Source: Bacteroidota bacterium (lineage in GTDB: Bacteria > Bacteroidota > Bacteroidia > Bacteroidales > Paludibacteraceae). Taken from it: a stretch of DNA of 64,000 nt. Location of the stretch: assembly GCA_017860295.1 (NCBI GenBank), contig JAFNAS010000007.1, forward strand, positions 116,694-180,693. The letters are read 5' to 3'. Both the position numbers and the translations under genes were made by a program. Below the pieces are notes generated by a model that made no database searches, was not told where the DNA came from, and saw only the letters and a program-made list of their open reading frames with translations. Shown here in pieces: positions 55,484 through 63,912 of the stretch. Numbering within the stretch: the stretch's first letter is position 1; each line of letters starts with the position of its first letter.

Positions 55484-56911
55484 TTAATATTTGAAGAGCA
55501 AACCCCGTTTACGGAGCGTAATCATGCACCCGGTAGAGTTGCCGTAGAGTTTTCCGAAATCGGCTGCCAACGACACTGTGGCTTCCAATCCCTGAAGACG
55601 GGGGAACAATTTGTGTACCTCCAGCAGGAACGAGCTGTTTTTAATAACAGAAGACAACGGTGCAGAATAGGATCCACAGTTTTTACTGAAGGAGGCTAAT
55701 AATTTGTAGTTATATCCGCCAATATCGCCCTCCGCCCCGAAGTGATGCACCGCTACGCGATTATTCAACGTATAGATGGTTCCGTCACTATTATATAGAG
55801 GGGAAGATATAAAAGGGCTTGCAATGGAACGATAATAGTAGTTCCATCCTTCCTGATAAACGCCATTCATATAATAACCATTATTTCCTCCATAGACAAG
55901 ACCGTCCCTGTCATGCATCGGTCCCGACTGGTCGATGGTACGGAAATATTCATAAAGAATACCTTTAACGATCGGGAAGCGTTTATTACGGAGCACGACA
56001 CCCCATAAGCCATCGGAAGCGTTGGGGGTAAACCCGATAAACCGGATAGGACCCGTTTCCTGAAGGTTCTGCCAGTAGGCGCTTAGCGAAAAGCCTCTCC
56101 AAGAACCTTCCAGTTTAATATTTTGCGAAATAATATGGTTCCCCAGAGCATTCATGCGGTCGGTCTGTAACGCATTGCTTCCGCCATCCTTTCCTTCTAC
56201 AATCCGTATAAAATCGTTCCATCCATCGGGTTGTTGCCCCTCAATAGAATTGTGGCCTCCCCATTGTGCCACATGGTCGGCTCCATAACTGAGATGTACC
56301 GGCAGCCGCCCTCCTATCCGCAAATAGGCATACAAATGATGCAAATATACATTTTGCATATAGACATTATCGGTAAACCAGCCGTGCGACATGGCTCCTT
56401 TCACTTCCAGATAACCGTGAGTAAAGGGCACCGGGGTAAAATGTTCGATTCCTGCGGTAATCTTGGGCATCGGTCGGCTATTGTGCGAAAAAAGCATTCC
56501 GCCCCCCGAGAGCGTGGAATCCTGACAGCCCAGGTGCTCTTCACGAGCACCGACAATCAGATCAAATACCGATAACTTTCCCTGAATATACAGTTCGTGA
56601 AAATAAACATTGGTCTCTTTGGATCCGGTTTGCAAGAGCAAAGTAGCCTTAAACCCATATTTGAAAAGAGAGTGCATCTCGTCTGCATTTTTTGAAATGC
56701 CAGCCATCAATGTCGTACTGTTTGGCGAAGAGAGAAGGGTCCCATAACGATTGCTCTGTTGCCAAAAGGGAGCATATTTACCACTGGAGATAGCTCCAGC
56801 CCAGGAGACATCGTAGCGGATGGTGTCTTTTTGAGCCATTGCTGTAGTGGAGGCGAAAAGGCTTTCTATCAGCAGGGTTCCGAATACTATCAGTTTTATT
56901 TGTTTACTCAT
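55484..56911 (-). CDS. Wzi-like capsule assembly outer-membrane protein
   Basis: A 475-aa protein with signal peptide (MSKQIKLIVFGTLLIESLFA to about AMAQ) and alternating beta strands to the C-terminus, ending KRGLLFKY. It fits the capsule assembly protein Wzi family, an 18-stranded barrel lectin that ties capsule to the outer membrane (WAGAISSGKYAPFWQQSNRY, HGYLEVKGAMSHGWF, HVAQWGGHNS). The start at 56911 follows the signal peptide. The location between GDP-heptose genes and Wzz/Wza genes supports a capsule role. Confidence 0.85.
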   Translation of the reverse strand: MSKQIKLIVFGTLLIESLFASTTAMAQKDTIRYDVSWAGAISSGKYAPFWQQSNRYGTLLSSPNSTTLMAGISKNADEMHSLFKYGFKATLLLQTGSKETNVYFHELYIQGKLSVFDLIVGAREEHLGCQDSTLSGGGMLFSHNSRPMPKITAGIEHFTPVPFTHGYLEVKGAMSHGWFTDNVYMQNVYLHHLYAYLRIGGRLPVHLSYGADHVAQWGGHNSIEGQQPDGWNDFIRIVEGKDGGSNALQTDRMNALGNHIISQNIKLEGSWRGFSLSAYWQNLQETGPIRFIGFTPNASDGLWGVVLRNKRFPIVKGILYEYFRTIDQSGPMHDRDGLVYGGNNGYYMNGVYQEGWNYYYRSIASPFISSPLYNSDGTIYTLNNRVAVHHFGAEGDIGGYNYKLLASFSKNCGSYSAPLSSVIKNSSFLLEVHKLFPRLQGLEATVSLAADFGKLYGNSTGCMITLRKRGLLFKY

Positions 56912-57049
56912 ACTTCGTAATCCGTTTTGATGTATCAACAGGTACCGTTCCTGCGGAACTTTTAGCTTGGTTTATTCTCATATTCTATAAACAGGTCATG
57001 CCTATGGTATTTTTGTCCTATATTCTGACAGTTAATACGATGAATTATC

Positions 57050-57196
57050 AAACCCTTCGTCCTACGGACACTTCCCTATCAAAAGGGAAGACTTAATCTG
57101 CCATTTTAGCTGTAAACCTATTTCAGGACTATATACAAAACTTCACTTTCAATGGTGTCCCCTTTTGAAAAAGGAGACGAGTGCAACGGAGGAGTT
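57050..57196. repeat. Inverted pair of a CCTTCGT...AAAAGGGA spacer element
   Basis: AACCCTTCGTCCTACGGACA and CTTCCCTATCAAAAGGGAAG (57051-57090) recur in diverged, inverted form at 57158-57196 (inverted reading AACTCCTCCGTTGCACTCG, then CAAAAGGGGA). The rest of the 56912-57256 spacer holds no gene that I can see. Confidence 0.65.
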
Positions 57197-57256
57197 AGAT
57201 AAAATTAAAGTATTGCAATATGGTAGAAAATTTAGATGACTTTACTAAGTACGCCC

Positions 57257-58267
57257 TTACGGATGCACGCACCAGAAATTATTGACCAGACCGGTATCGT
57301 TTTCTCCAAATCCGATATACCCCTTTCCGTTGATGGTGAATACCACCGCATTTTCACGGCCCTCAGCCAGATTACCCCGGGAGATCCATTTGTTTGTTTG
57401 CGGATCGTATTCCAACAGGTCGGAACGCAGGTATTGATTGGGATATGTATTCCCTCTAAAATAACGCCCGGTAGCAACGATATACCGATTATTAAGCGTA
57501 AAGGCCACCGCATTTTCACGCCCATGACCGGGTAACGACTGCTTCTGTGCCCATTTTCCGGTAGACGGAGTATATTCCCACCAGTCGTTGTAGCTGAACA
57601 TCTGAAACCCGGTGCCGAAATAGCAGTGATCGTCGCCGGCACAACCGACAGGAGCTAACCGTTGATTACCGGGAAAGAGCGGCATTCGTGTCCATGTATT
57701 TTCGGTAGGAGTGTATTTCCAAATATAGGGTGAGGTACTGGGAATGGTAGCGCCGGGTGCCCATCCGAATCCCGAACCTACATAGAGGGCATGATCGTAA
57801 ACAAAAGCCGCACAAGCACTGGTAAAACGAGTCGGAAAATCGGCACGCCGAGTCCATTGGTCCTGTCCGGCGTCGTACATCCAGAAATCCTTCAGATAAG
57901 CGGTCGTATCAACATACCCGTTTGCGTTGGGAGAGTACCCCAAACCGGCATAAGCAATTCCGTCGACAGTTGCTGCCACTGCCTTAACTCGCACTTTGCC
58001 GGGAAAATCTGCTTTCTGCGTCCAGGTATCCGAACCGGGAGAGTATTGCCAGCAGTCGTTCAGGTAGGTGCCGTTACTGTTGCGACCCAGTGCTACGTAT
58101 CCCTTGTCGCCGATAGCGAATGCCACGGCAGAGGCTCGTCCTCCATCGGGAATAACGGCACACTGTTCCACTACAAAAGGAGTGCCTTCCAGCAAATCAT
58201 CATTACTACAACCGATAAGTAGCAGAACAACGATGGGCAGTATTATAGGTAAATAGCAATATTTCAT
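57257..58267 (-). CDS. Kelch-repeat lipoprotein
   Basis: A 336-aa surface or periplasmic lipoprotein. The lipobox is LLLIGC after a hydrophobic start (YLPIILPIVVLLLIG). The rest is a Kelch-type beta-propeller of about six blades: each blade has a hydrophobic strand, Gly-Gly/Gly-x-Gly and W-x-YSP-type turn (YLNDCWQYSPGSDTWTQKAD, DFWMYDAGQDQWTRRADFP, DWWEYTPSTGKWAQKQ). Such propellers bind glycans or proteins; no catalytic residues are apparent. It lies in the capsule locus between Wzi and Wzz, so a role in polysaccharide attachment is possible. Confidence 0.87.
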   Translation of the reverse strand: MKYCYLPIILPIVVLLLIGCSNDDLLEGTPFVVEQCAVIPDGGRASAVAFAIGDKGYVALGRNSNGTYLNDCWQYSPGSDTWTQKADFPGKVRVKAVAATVDGIAYAGLGYSPNANGYVDTTAYLKDFWMYDAGQDQWTRRADFPTRFTSACAAFVYDHALYVGSGFGWAPGATIPSTSPYIWKYTPTENTWTRMPLFPGNQRLAPVGCAGDDHCYFGTGFQMFSYNDWWEYTPSTGKWAQKQSLPGHGRENAVAFTLNNRYIVATGRYFRGNTYPNQYLRSDLLEYDPQTNKWISRGNLAEGRENAVVFTINGKGYIGFGENDTGLVNNFWCVHP

Positions 58268-58411
58268 ATTAGAATTTTAGAGACAAGAGAACAGAAATTA
58301 GAAACTAGGGATCAGGAACTAGAGACTAGGAATCAGAGACAAGAAACCAGGAGTCTAATCGATGGCATCTAGCATCTGGTATCTGGTACTCTAATCCCTG
58401 CCTTCTCATTT
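58268..58411. repeat. Word-repeat spacer (AGAGACAAGAAAC type)
   Basis: Permuted words such as AGAGACAAGAGAACAG, ATCAGGAACTAGAGACTAGG and ATCAGAGACAAGAAACCAGG fill the spacer, followed by opposite-strand forms (CTGGTATCTGGTACTCTAAT, CATTTCTAGTCTCTGG). The words continue into the end of the next gene. Confidence 0.75.
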
Positions 58412-59554
58412 CTAGTCTCTGGTTTCAAGTTCCTTCGTCAGGCTAAGCTTGAAAAGCGAGAAGAAATAGGCGAGTGCCAACCATACGATTGCCAACGCCC
58501 CTCCTGCAAATCCTCCGATCAGAATACCCTTGGCTTTTCCCAGTCGTTGTTTTTCGAGCGGGTAGGTAGGAGCATCGATGACCTGTACCAAAGGAGTCTC
58601 CTGGTTAAGAGTCATCTTCATCACCTCCAGATTTTTTGCCATCTCTCCGTAAGTGGCTCCGGCTATCTGCATATTACTCTGTGACCGAACCACTCCCACG
58701 CTGGCCACCTGGCGCACGGCATTGGGTACGGCATCGGCCTGCGATGCACGAGCCGAAACAGCTCCGTTGAAGATCGCCTTTACAGAATCGGCCTGATGGC
58801 GTAGCTTCAGATAATTCTCGCGGGTTGTTTTGGTCTTGGTGGCAACGTAAAAGTCGGTGGTTTCCCGTATCAGATTCTCCACAAAGAGTTTGGAGAGGGT
58901 TTCGTTCTCCGAAACAAAAGTGACATCGCCGATGCTTAGCTTCTTGCTGCGTTGACCCACCGTTAGCATCGGTTTCTTGGTGATAGCGGTATAGATACTT
59001 TGCAGAATACTGTCCTGCGCACGGGTGTAAGTTTCCTGCTTTTGTTCCAATGGGAATGCCATTTTTTGCAGTTCCGGCTTCTTGCTTTTGCTCCACTGTT
59101 CCCGTAGCTTATAGGTGTCGATATAGAGATTCAGCAAATTACTGTTCTTGCCGTTAATGACGGTCGGACAGAGCAGGGTTTGTTCTATCAGGCGGTGGGA
59201 CGTAAAGAGTTCGTAAAGGTTATCGCCTCCAAAGGCACCGCTGGCTCCTCCTGTGCTCACCCCGAACTGACTGGCTATGCTGGCCAATCCCGACAGACTT
59301 CCTCCTTTCTCGTCCTGCAGGGCAAACGAGAGTCTGGCAGTATAAGTCGGCTTAGTCATCAACGATTTTGTAAGCCCAATAGCGGCTCCGGCAATGGCTA
59401 TGAGAATCACAATCCATTTGCGGTGCCATACCTTTTGTTTGATAACCGAAAGGTGCTGCAATATCTCCTGCAACGAAATCTCATCCGACGATGCGGAAAC
59501 GTTGTTATTCTGTGACGACATGTTTGGTTTGTCAGGTTGTTGTTCTGTATCCAT
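58412..59554 (-). CDS. Wzz-type polysaccharide chain-length determinant
   Basis: An inner-membrane protein of 380 aa that sets glycan chain length with the polymerase and exporter. An N-terminal helix (WIVILIAIAGAAIGLTKSLM, about 44-63) and a C-terminal helix (LIGGFAGGALAIVWLALAYF) flank a periplasmic coiled region (about 70-330, with a PxxP-like DAPTYPLEKQRLGKAKG). The last residues, ELETRD, and the stop codon are built from the AAACCAGAGACTAG word repeat of the neighbouring spacer. No tyrosine kinase domain is fused. Next to the Wza exporter. Confidence 0.9.
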   Translation of the reverse strand: MDTEQQPDKPNMSSQNNNVSASSDEISLQEILQHLSVIKQKVWHRKWIVILIAIAGAAIGLTKSLMTKPTYTARLSFALQDEKGGSLSGLASIASQFGVSTGGASGAFGGDNLYELFTSHRLIEQTLLCPTVINGKNSNLLNLYIDTYKLREQWSKSKKPELQKMAFPLEQKQETYTRAQDSILQSIYTAITKKPMLTVGQRSKKLSIGDVTFVSENETLSKLFVENLIRETTDFYVATKTKTTRENYLKLRHQADSVKAIFNGAVSARASQADAVPNAVRQVASVGVVRSQSNMQIAGATYGEMAKNLEVMKMTLNQETPLVQVIDAPTYPLEKQRLGKAKGILIGGFAGGALAIVWLALAYFFSLFKLSLTKELETRD

Positions 59555-59903
59555 TGTTATCTATTGATCTTTAACTGTCTTTGTTTTTACCATTAAGAAA
59601 TTAAGCTGCATGTAGAACGAAATCTAGATTCTAAATACCTTAATGATAAAGGAGGTCTCAAGGTAAATGGTTAACGATAAATGGTAAATCTGCTCCGCTA
59701 TCTCAGCGATCGGAGATCAGGAACAAGAAACAAACCACTGGTATCTTGTATCTTGATCCTGGGATCTACCTCTTGTCTCTGATTCCTTTATTTCTTAATT
59801 CCTTAATGGTAAAATCCGTGTTTTTGTGGATCTTTCCCTGTTTACTTGTTCCTCATTTTTTGTCTCTGGGTTCTAGTCACTTACCACTTTTACCTAGTGT
59901 GTT
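59555..59903. repeat. Word-repeat spacer of 349 bases
   Basis: Long spacer without a gene. It combines AGATCAGGAACAAGAAACAA, CTTGTCTCTGATTCC, TTTATTTCTTAATTCC, AATGGTTAACGATAAATGG and GTTCCTCATTTTTTGTCTCT, that is, several of the word families in both orientations. It is the longest such spacer in the window. Confidence 0.75.
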
Positions 59904-62345
59904 CTAGAACATCCTTATCAATGTAATAATTAACGTAGCCATAGTAACGACACTGGATGTAATACCTATGGTTTCGGCCGTAGTCATTCCTTTCCTTTCC
60001 GGCTTCAACGGCACCACGATGCTGGCTCCCGGCTTTATCTTCGGATAGACCCGGAAGCCCAGAAAGTGAGAGGTGGCATCTACCGATCCGTTGGGATAGA
60101 CCACATAGGTGCGACCGGCCAGCGCCTTGGCGCTGAATCCACCGGCACTGGAGATATAATAACCCAACGATTTTCCACTCTGATAGCGAACCGCCGTACT
60201 GCGGAGCACCTGACCCGATATATTGACGGTTTCCAACTGCTTTGGTATGGAGAGAACATCACCCTCTTCCAACTGCAGGTCGTATTTCGATCCCGGATGT
60301 TTGATAATCTTTTCGAGACGAATATCGACAATATCCGAGGTAATGGCATCCAATTTCTCCATTTGGAGAGAATCGATAGCACTGGTTTTGCTATTCACTT
60401 TGAGGGCGGCATCTTTCTTTATTTGATACATTGCTTTCTGATCCACATCGTCTTTCTTATGTTTACGGGTCAGGAAGGCTCCCTGCGGGTAGGCGTAGGC
60501 CGACGTACCCCCTGCCTGAATGAGAAGATCGGAAATACGTTGCCGTTTCGATTTCAACACGTAGTTCCCCGGAGCGATGACTTCGCCTTCGATGGTAACC
60601 TCTTTCATATTTTCTGCTCCGAAGATGGGGCGTACCACCACGCGGTCTTCCCGTTTTAGCTTAAAGGTAGCCGTGTTTTCCATGGCAGAGTCCATTTTGA
60701 TTTTGAACGATTCGGCCTTGTTGATATTTTCATTCAGGGTCTTGATATCGGTAATCTGGCGGTATACCTCTATCTCACCCACATTGGCTTTGTTTTTAAA
60801 TCCGTTGGCCAACACAATAATATCTTTCAGGCTCATTCCCTCTCCAAAGGGATATTTATCGGGTTTCAGCACTTCGCCCGAGATGTAGACGAAATCTTTT
60901 TCCTTCATATCGAGCACCGATCCGATGTAGATGCTGTCTTCGCGTTGCAGGGCAATATCGTTTTGTCCGTTCAACACCTCTTTCGGACTGAAAGAGGCTA
61001 CTTCCGACAATCCGAGATTGTTTTTACGGAAAATGACCGCGCTATTTACAAATGCATCCTCCTTGAGACCTTCGGCCAGTTGAAGCAGTTCTTTTACCTT
61101 CATTCCCTCTTTCAGGGCATAGACACCAGGACGGTAAACGGCACCCGAAATTTGTACCCGGTTCTCGAAACGGTTGAGTAGTTTACCCACGGTGTAGGAA
61201 TCGCCGGGTTCGGTTTTGAAGGTTTTGAAATTGCCGTTTTCGATGCTAACCACGCTCTGTTCTTTCAAGGTGTTGCGGTAACCGGTAATGCTTTGGCGAT
61301 AGGCTTTTTCGGTAAATCCACCGGCGAAGGTAATCAGATCTTGTAGTGTTTCGCCACTTTTCATTTCGAAGATGGCAGGCGTCTTTACCTCGCCGGTCAG
61401 CGTCACCCGGTTACGGTAGGGGAGCACTTTGATTACATCCTGATCCTGCAGGCGCAGATCGTGTTGTTTGCCCTGCACCAGAAAGTCGTAGAGATCGATA
61501 GTGCGGATTACCTGATTGTTGCGAATCACCTGAATGTCGCGGAACGAACCGTTCTCTTTCGGGCCGCCCGACTGATAGAGTGCATTGAAAACAGTAGCTA
61601 ACGACGGAATGGTATACGATCCCGGGTGAGCTACCTCACCAATAACATGGACAGTGATGCTACGGATATTGCCCAGGTTGATGCTAACAGAGGTATTGCC
61701 CGATGCCAGACCTTTGTAGGTAGCTGTCATCCGGTTTTTGATTACTCTGCGCGCTTCGGCGATAGTCAGTCCGCTTACATTGATCACTCCCACCAGGGGA
61801 ATACGGATGGTACCTTCGGGACTAACATAGAGTTTATGGCTCACTTCCGACAGTCCGTAGATATCGATCAATACCTCGTCGTCGGGGCCTAATACGTAAT
61901 TCTGGGGAGTAGCCAGTCGCAGATTGGGCTCGAAATTCATCGCCGCATTCTTGAAAATCTCCGTGCCGAACACCTTCGGTTTGGCTGCTTCAATGGAGTC
62001 GCGTCTCCATTTTTCCGGATCAGGGCCATTAATAGTCGCGTCTTCAGTCAGATTTGACCTGTTATCTGTTCCCTGATACCTGTTTCCTGACTTTACCTCC
62101 TGACCCGAATATTGCACGATGCGCTTTTTTAGTTTCTGGGCTTGCTCAGGTGAAGCTCCTTTAGAAGCGGCATACTGGTCGATCTGGCCGGTTGAGATGC
62201 CCTGCGATTGCATTTGCTGTACTAATTGCCCAACCTGAGCATCACTCAGGTTGTCGACATTCATGTTTTTAAGACTGGACAGAGATTGGGCATGTAAGAA
62301 AAGAGTAAGGAAAAGGCTGCCTATAATGGCCGAAAATTTCTTCAT
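59904..62345 (-). CDS. Wza-like SLBB polysaccharide export protein
   Basis: An outer-membrane exopolysaccharide export protein, 813 aa, with signal peptide MKKFSAIIGSLFLTLFLHAQ. The Poly_export domain (about 145-250, YVLGPDDEVLIDIYG) is followed by a series of SLBB domains (VTLTGEVKTPAIFEMKSGET, VQISGAVYRPGVYALKEGMK, VYISGEVLKPDKYPFGEGMS, VTIEGEVIAPGNYVLKSKR, VNISGQVLRSTAVRY). The C-terminus has one hydrophobic helix (about 785-805). A linker at about residues 81-103 is encoded by word-repeat DNA. It forms the export channel with Wzz and the initiating transferase. Confidence 0.93.
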   Translation of the reverse strand: MKKFSAIIGSLFLTLFLHAQSLSSLKNMNVDNLSDAQVGQLVQQMQSQGISTGQIDQYAASKGASPEQAQKLKKRIVQYSGQEVKSGNRYQGTDNRSNLTEDATINGPDPEKWRRDSIEAAKPKVFGTEIFKNAAMNFEPNLRLATPQNYVLGPDDEVLIDIYGLSEVSHKLYVSPEGTIRIPLVGVINVSGLTIAEARRVIKNRMTATYKGLASGNTSVSINLGNIRSITVHVIGEVAHPGSYTIPSLATVFNALYQSGGPKENGSFRDIQVIRNNQVIRTIDLYDFLVQGKQHDLRLQDQDVIKVLPYRNRVTLTGEVKTPAIFEMKSGETLQDLITFAGGFTEKAYRQSITGYRNTLKEQSVVSIENGNFKTFKTEPGDSYTVGKLLNRFENRVQISGAVYRPGVYALKEGMKVKELLQLAEGLKEDAFVNSAVIFRKNNLGLSEVASFSPKEVLNGQNDIALQREDSIYIGSVLDMKEKDFVYISGEVLKPDKYPFGEGMSLKDIIVLANGFKNKANVGEIEVYRQITDIKTLNENINKAESFKIKMDSAMENTATFKLKREDRVVVRPIFGAENMKEVTIEGEVIAPGNYVLKSKRQRISDLLIQAGGTSAYAYPQGAFLTRKHKKDDVDQKAMYQIKKDAALKVNSKTSAIDSLQMEKLDAITSDIVDIRLEKIIKHPGSKYDLQLEEGDVLSIPKQLETVNISGQVLRSTAVRYQSGKSLGYYISSAGGFSAKALAGRTYVVYPNGSVDATSHFLGFRVYPKIKPGASIVVPLKPERKGMTTAETIGITSSVVTMATLIITLIRMF
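62049..62100. repeat. Word-repeat segment inside the SLBB exporter gene
   Basis: Within the coding frame, the minus strand reads GGTAAAGTCAGGAAACAGG, TATCAGGGAACAGATAACAGG-like words, the same kind seen in the 58268-58411 and 59555-59903 spacers. It encodes a hydrophilic linker (VKSGNRYQGTDNRSNL). Confidence 0.6.
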
Positions 62346-62401
62346 TTTTATAGTGTTATTTTGTAGTGCAAAGTTAAATAATTCTGTTCAACAGAAAAAG
62401 A

Positions 62402-63802
62402 TCAGGAACCATTGGCTTTAAAAATAACTCCAATAGTAGCAAGAATAATCTTTATATCTAACCAGATAGACCAATTGTCAATATAGTCCAGATCCATTTT
62501 AACCCAATCATTAAAACTGACCTGATGACGCCCCCACACTTGCCAGCTGCAGGTAATTCCGGGCTTCATGCTGAGGCGCCGTAACTGGTATTTGTCGTAT
62601 TGCTGTACCTCAGATAGGAGGGGGGGGCGGGGCCCGACGATAGACATGTCTCCAAGAATTACATTGATAAACTGAGGTAATTCATCTAAAGACGTTTTGC
62701 GCAGAAACTTTCCAATTTTTGTAACCCGGGGATCATCTTTTATTTTAAAGGCCGGACCATCCGCTTCGTTCATATCTGCCAAGTCTTTTTTCAACTCTTC
62801 GGCATTGGTTACCATCGACCGGAATTTATAACACTGGAACCGTCTTCCGTTTCGCCCGATGCGTTCCTGTTTGAAAAAGACCGGGCCTCCGTCTAATTTA
62901 ATCAGGAAGGCGATCGCCACAAAGAGCGGGAGCGAGAGCGCCAGCGCCGTGAGGCTGAATAGCAAGTCGAACATGTCTTTGATCTTCAGGGGCAGGTATT
63001 TGTCGGGCACCGTTTGGTAGGTGAAAAACTGCTCGTTAAAATTCGATCTCAGCGCGTAGCGGGAGTGTATGTTCTCTTCCGAATGCTGCAGAATGTGGAG
63101 GGTAACCCCTATTATATTGCACTCGCCGATTAGCTTCTGTAGGCTGTTACCTCGACTATTGATGGGCTGACAGTAGAACACATCGTCCACTGGCTGTCGG
63201 ATCATAAACTCACTTAACGCTGCCGTGGGGAGAAACTGTTTGTCGGGAAAACGACCGATTAACTCCGGATCGTCGCTGAAAATAGCGACTAAGTTATACC
63301 CCCAGTCTTTCACCTTATCGAAGGTGGAGATAAACACGCAGTTGCTGCTGTTGGCCACAATTACAACAAAGCGGGTGTTGAACCCCTTGCGGCGCATAAA
63401 GCGCATGCTCCGGTAGAATCCGTATTTGAAAAGAATCAGCAGCAGAAAATTGACCAAGCTGAAGCCCAGACAATAGTAAATGGAATCCAATCGTTCGGGC
63501 ATCCAAGGGTAGAGGATGGCGACCTGCAACAGGCAACATACCCCGATAAATACGGTGGTGGCATAGCCCCGTATCATGGAGGCGAAGGCTCGTTCGCGAA
63601 ACACAGTGCCTAACCGCAGGCGGTAGAGAAAAAACGACCATAGCCCGCCGAGCACCGCTGCCAATAGGAGGGTGTGTACCACAGTCAACCGCTCCGCCTG
63701 CATTATGTACAAGGGAGCAAAAAAGAGCGCCGCAGACAGCAAGGTCTGCAATATGACCATTATAACAGAAAGCGTAGATTCTCTTTTAGTGAGCATTTTC
63801 AT
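62402..63802 (-). CDS. Undecaprenyl-phosphate sugar phosphotransferase (WcaJ/WbaP type)
   Basis: An inner-membrane polyisoprenyl-phosphate hexose-1-phosphate transferase of 466 aa that starts capsule or exopolysaccharide repeat synthesis. Four N-terminal helices (about 10-115) and a Rossmann-like CoA_binding_3 region (about 135-250) precede the catalytic PGT domain (about 270-466). The DE dyad is in RKTSLDELPQF; KFRSM and VGPRPP are family blocks. The start at 63802 (MKMLTK) has GGGACA upstream. A run of eight G (62620-62627) encodes the Pro-Pro-Leu after GPR. Confidence 0.93.
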   Translation of the reverse strand: MKMLTKRESTLSVIMVILQTLLSAALFFAPLYIMQAERLTVVHTLLLAAVLGGLWSFFLYRLRLGTVFRERAFASMIRGYATTVFIGVCCLLQVAILYPWMPERLDSIYYCLGFSLVNFLLLILFKYGFYRSMRFMRRKGFNTRFVVIVANSSNCVFISTFDKVKDWGYNLVAIFSDDPELIGRFPDKQFLPTAALSEFMIRQPVDDVFYCQPINSRGNSLQKLIGECNIIGVTLHILQHSEENIHSRYALRSNFNEQFFTYQTVPDKYLPLKIKDMFDLLFSLTALALSLPLFVAIAFLIKLDGGPVFFKQERIGRNGRRFQCYKFRSMVTNAEELKKDLADMNEADGPAFKIKDDPRVTKIGKFLRKTSLDELPQFINVILGDMSIVGPRPPLLSEVQQYDKYQLRRLSMKPGITCSWQVWGRHQVSFNDWVKMDLDYIDNWSIWLDIKIILATIGVIFKANGS

Positions 63803-63912
63803 TACTGTCCCATTAAAATTCAAAAGTTTTCTTTGAAATATTTGAAATTTAGTTAGTTACATTAGTTTTTCAAGCGCGACGATTTCAATTTTTATTTTGC
63901 GTATAGGCTGCA

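Noticed and set aside
62369..62376. TAACTTTG on the minus strand as a promoter of the SLBB exporter
   Set aside because: Fits the -7 box but without any -33 element; too weak to list as a feature.
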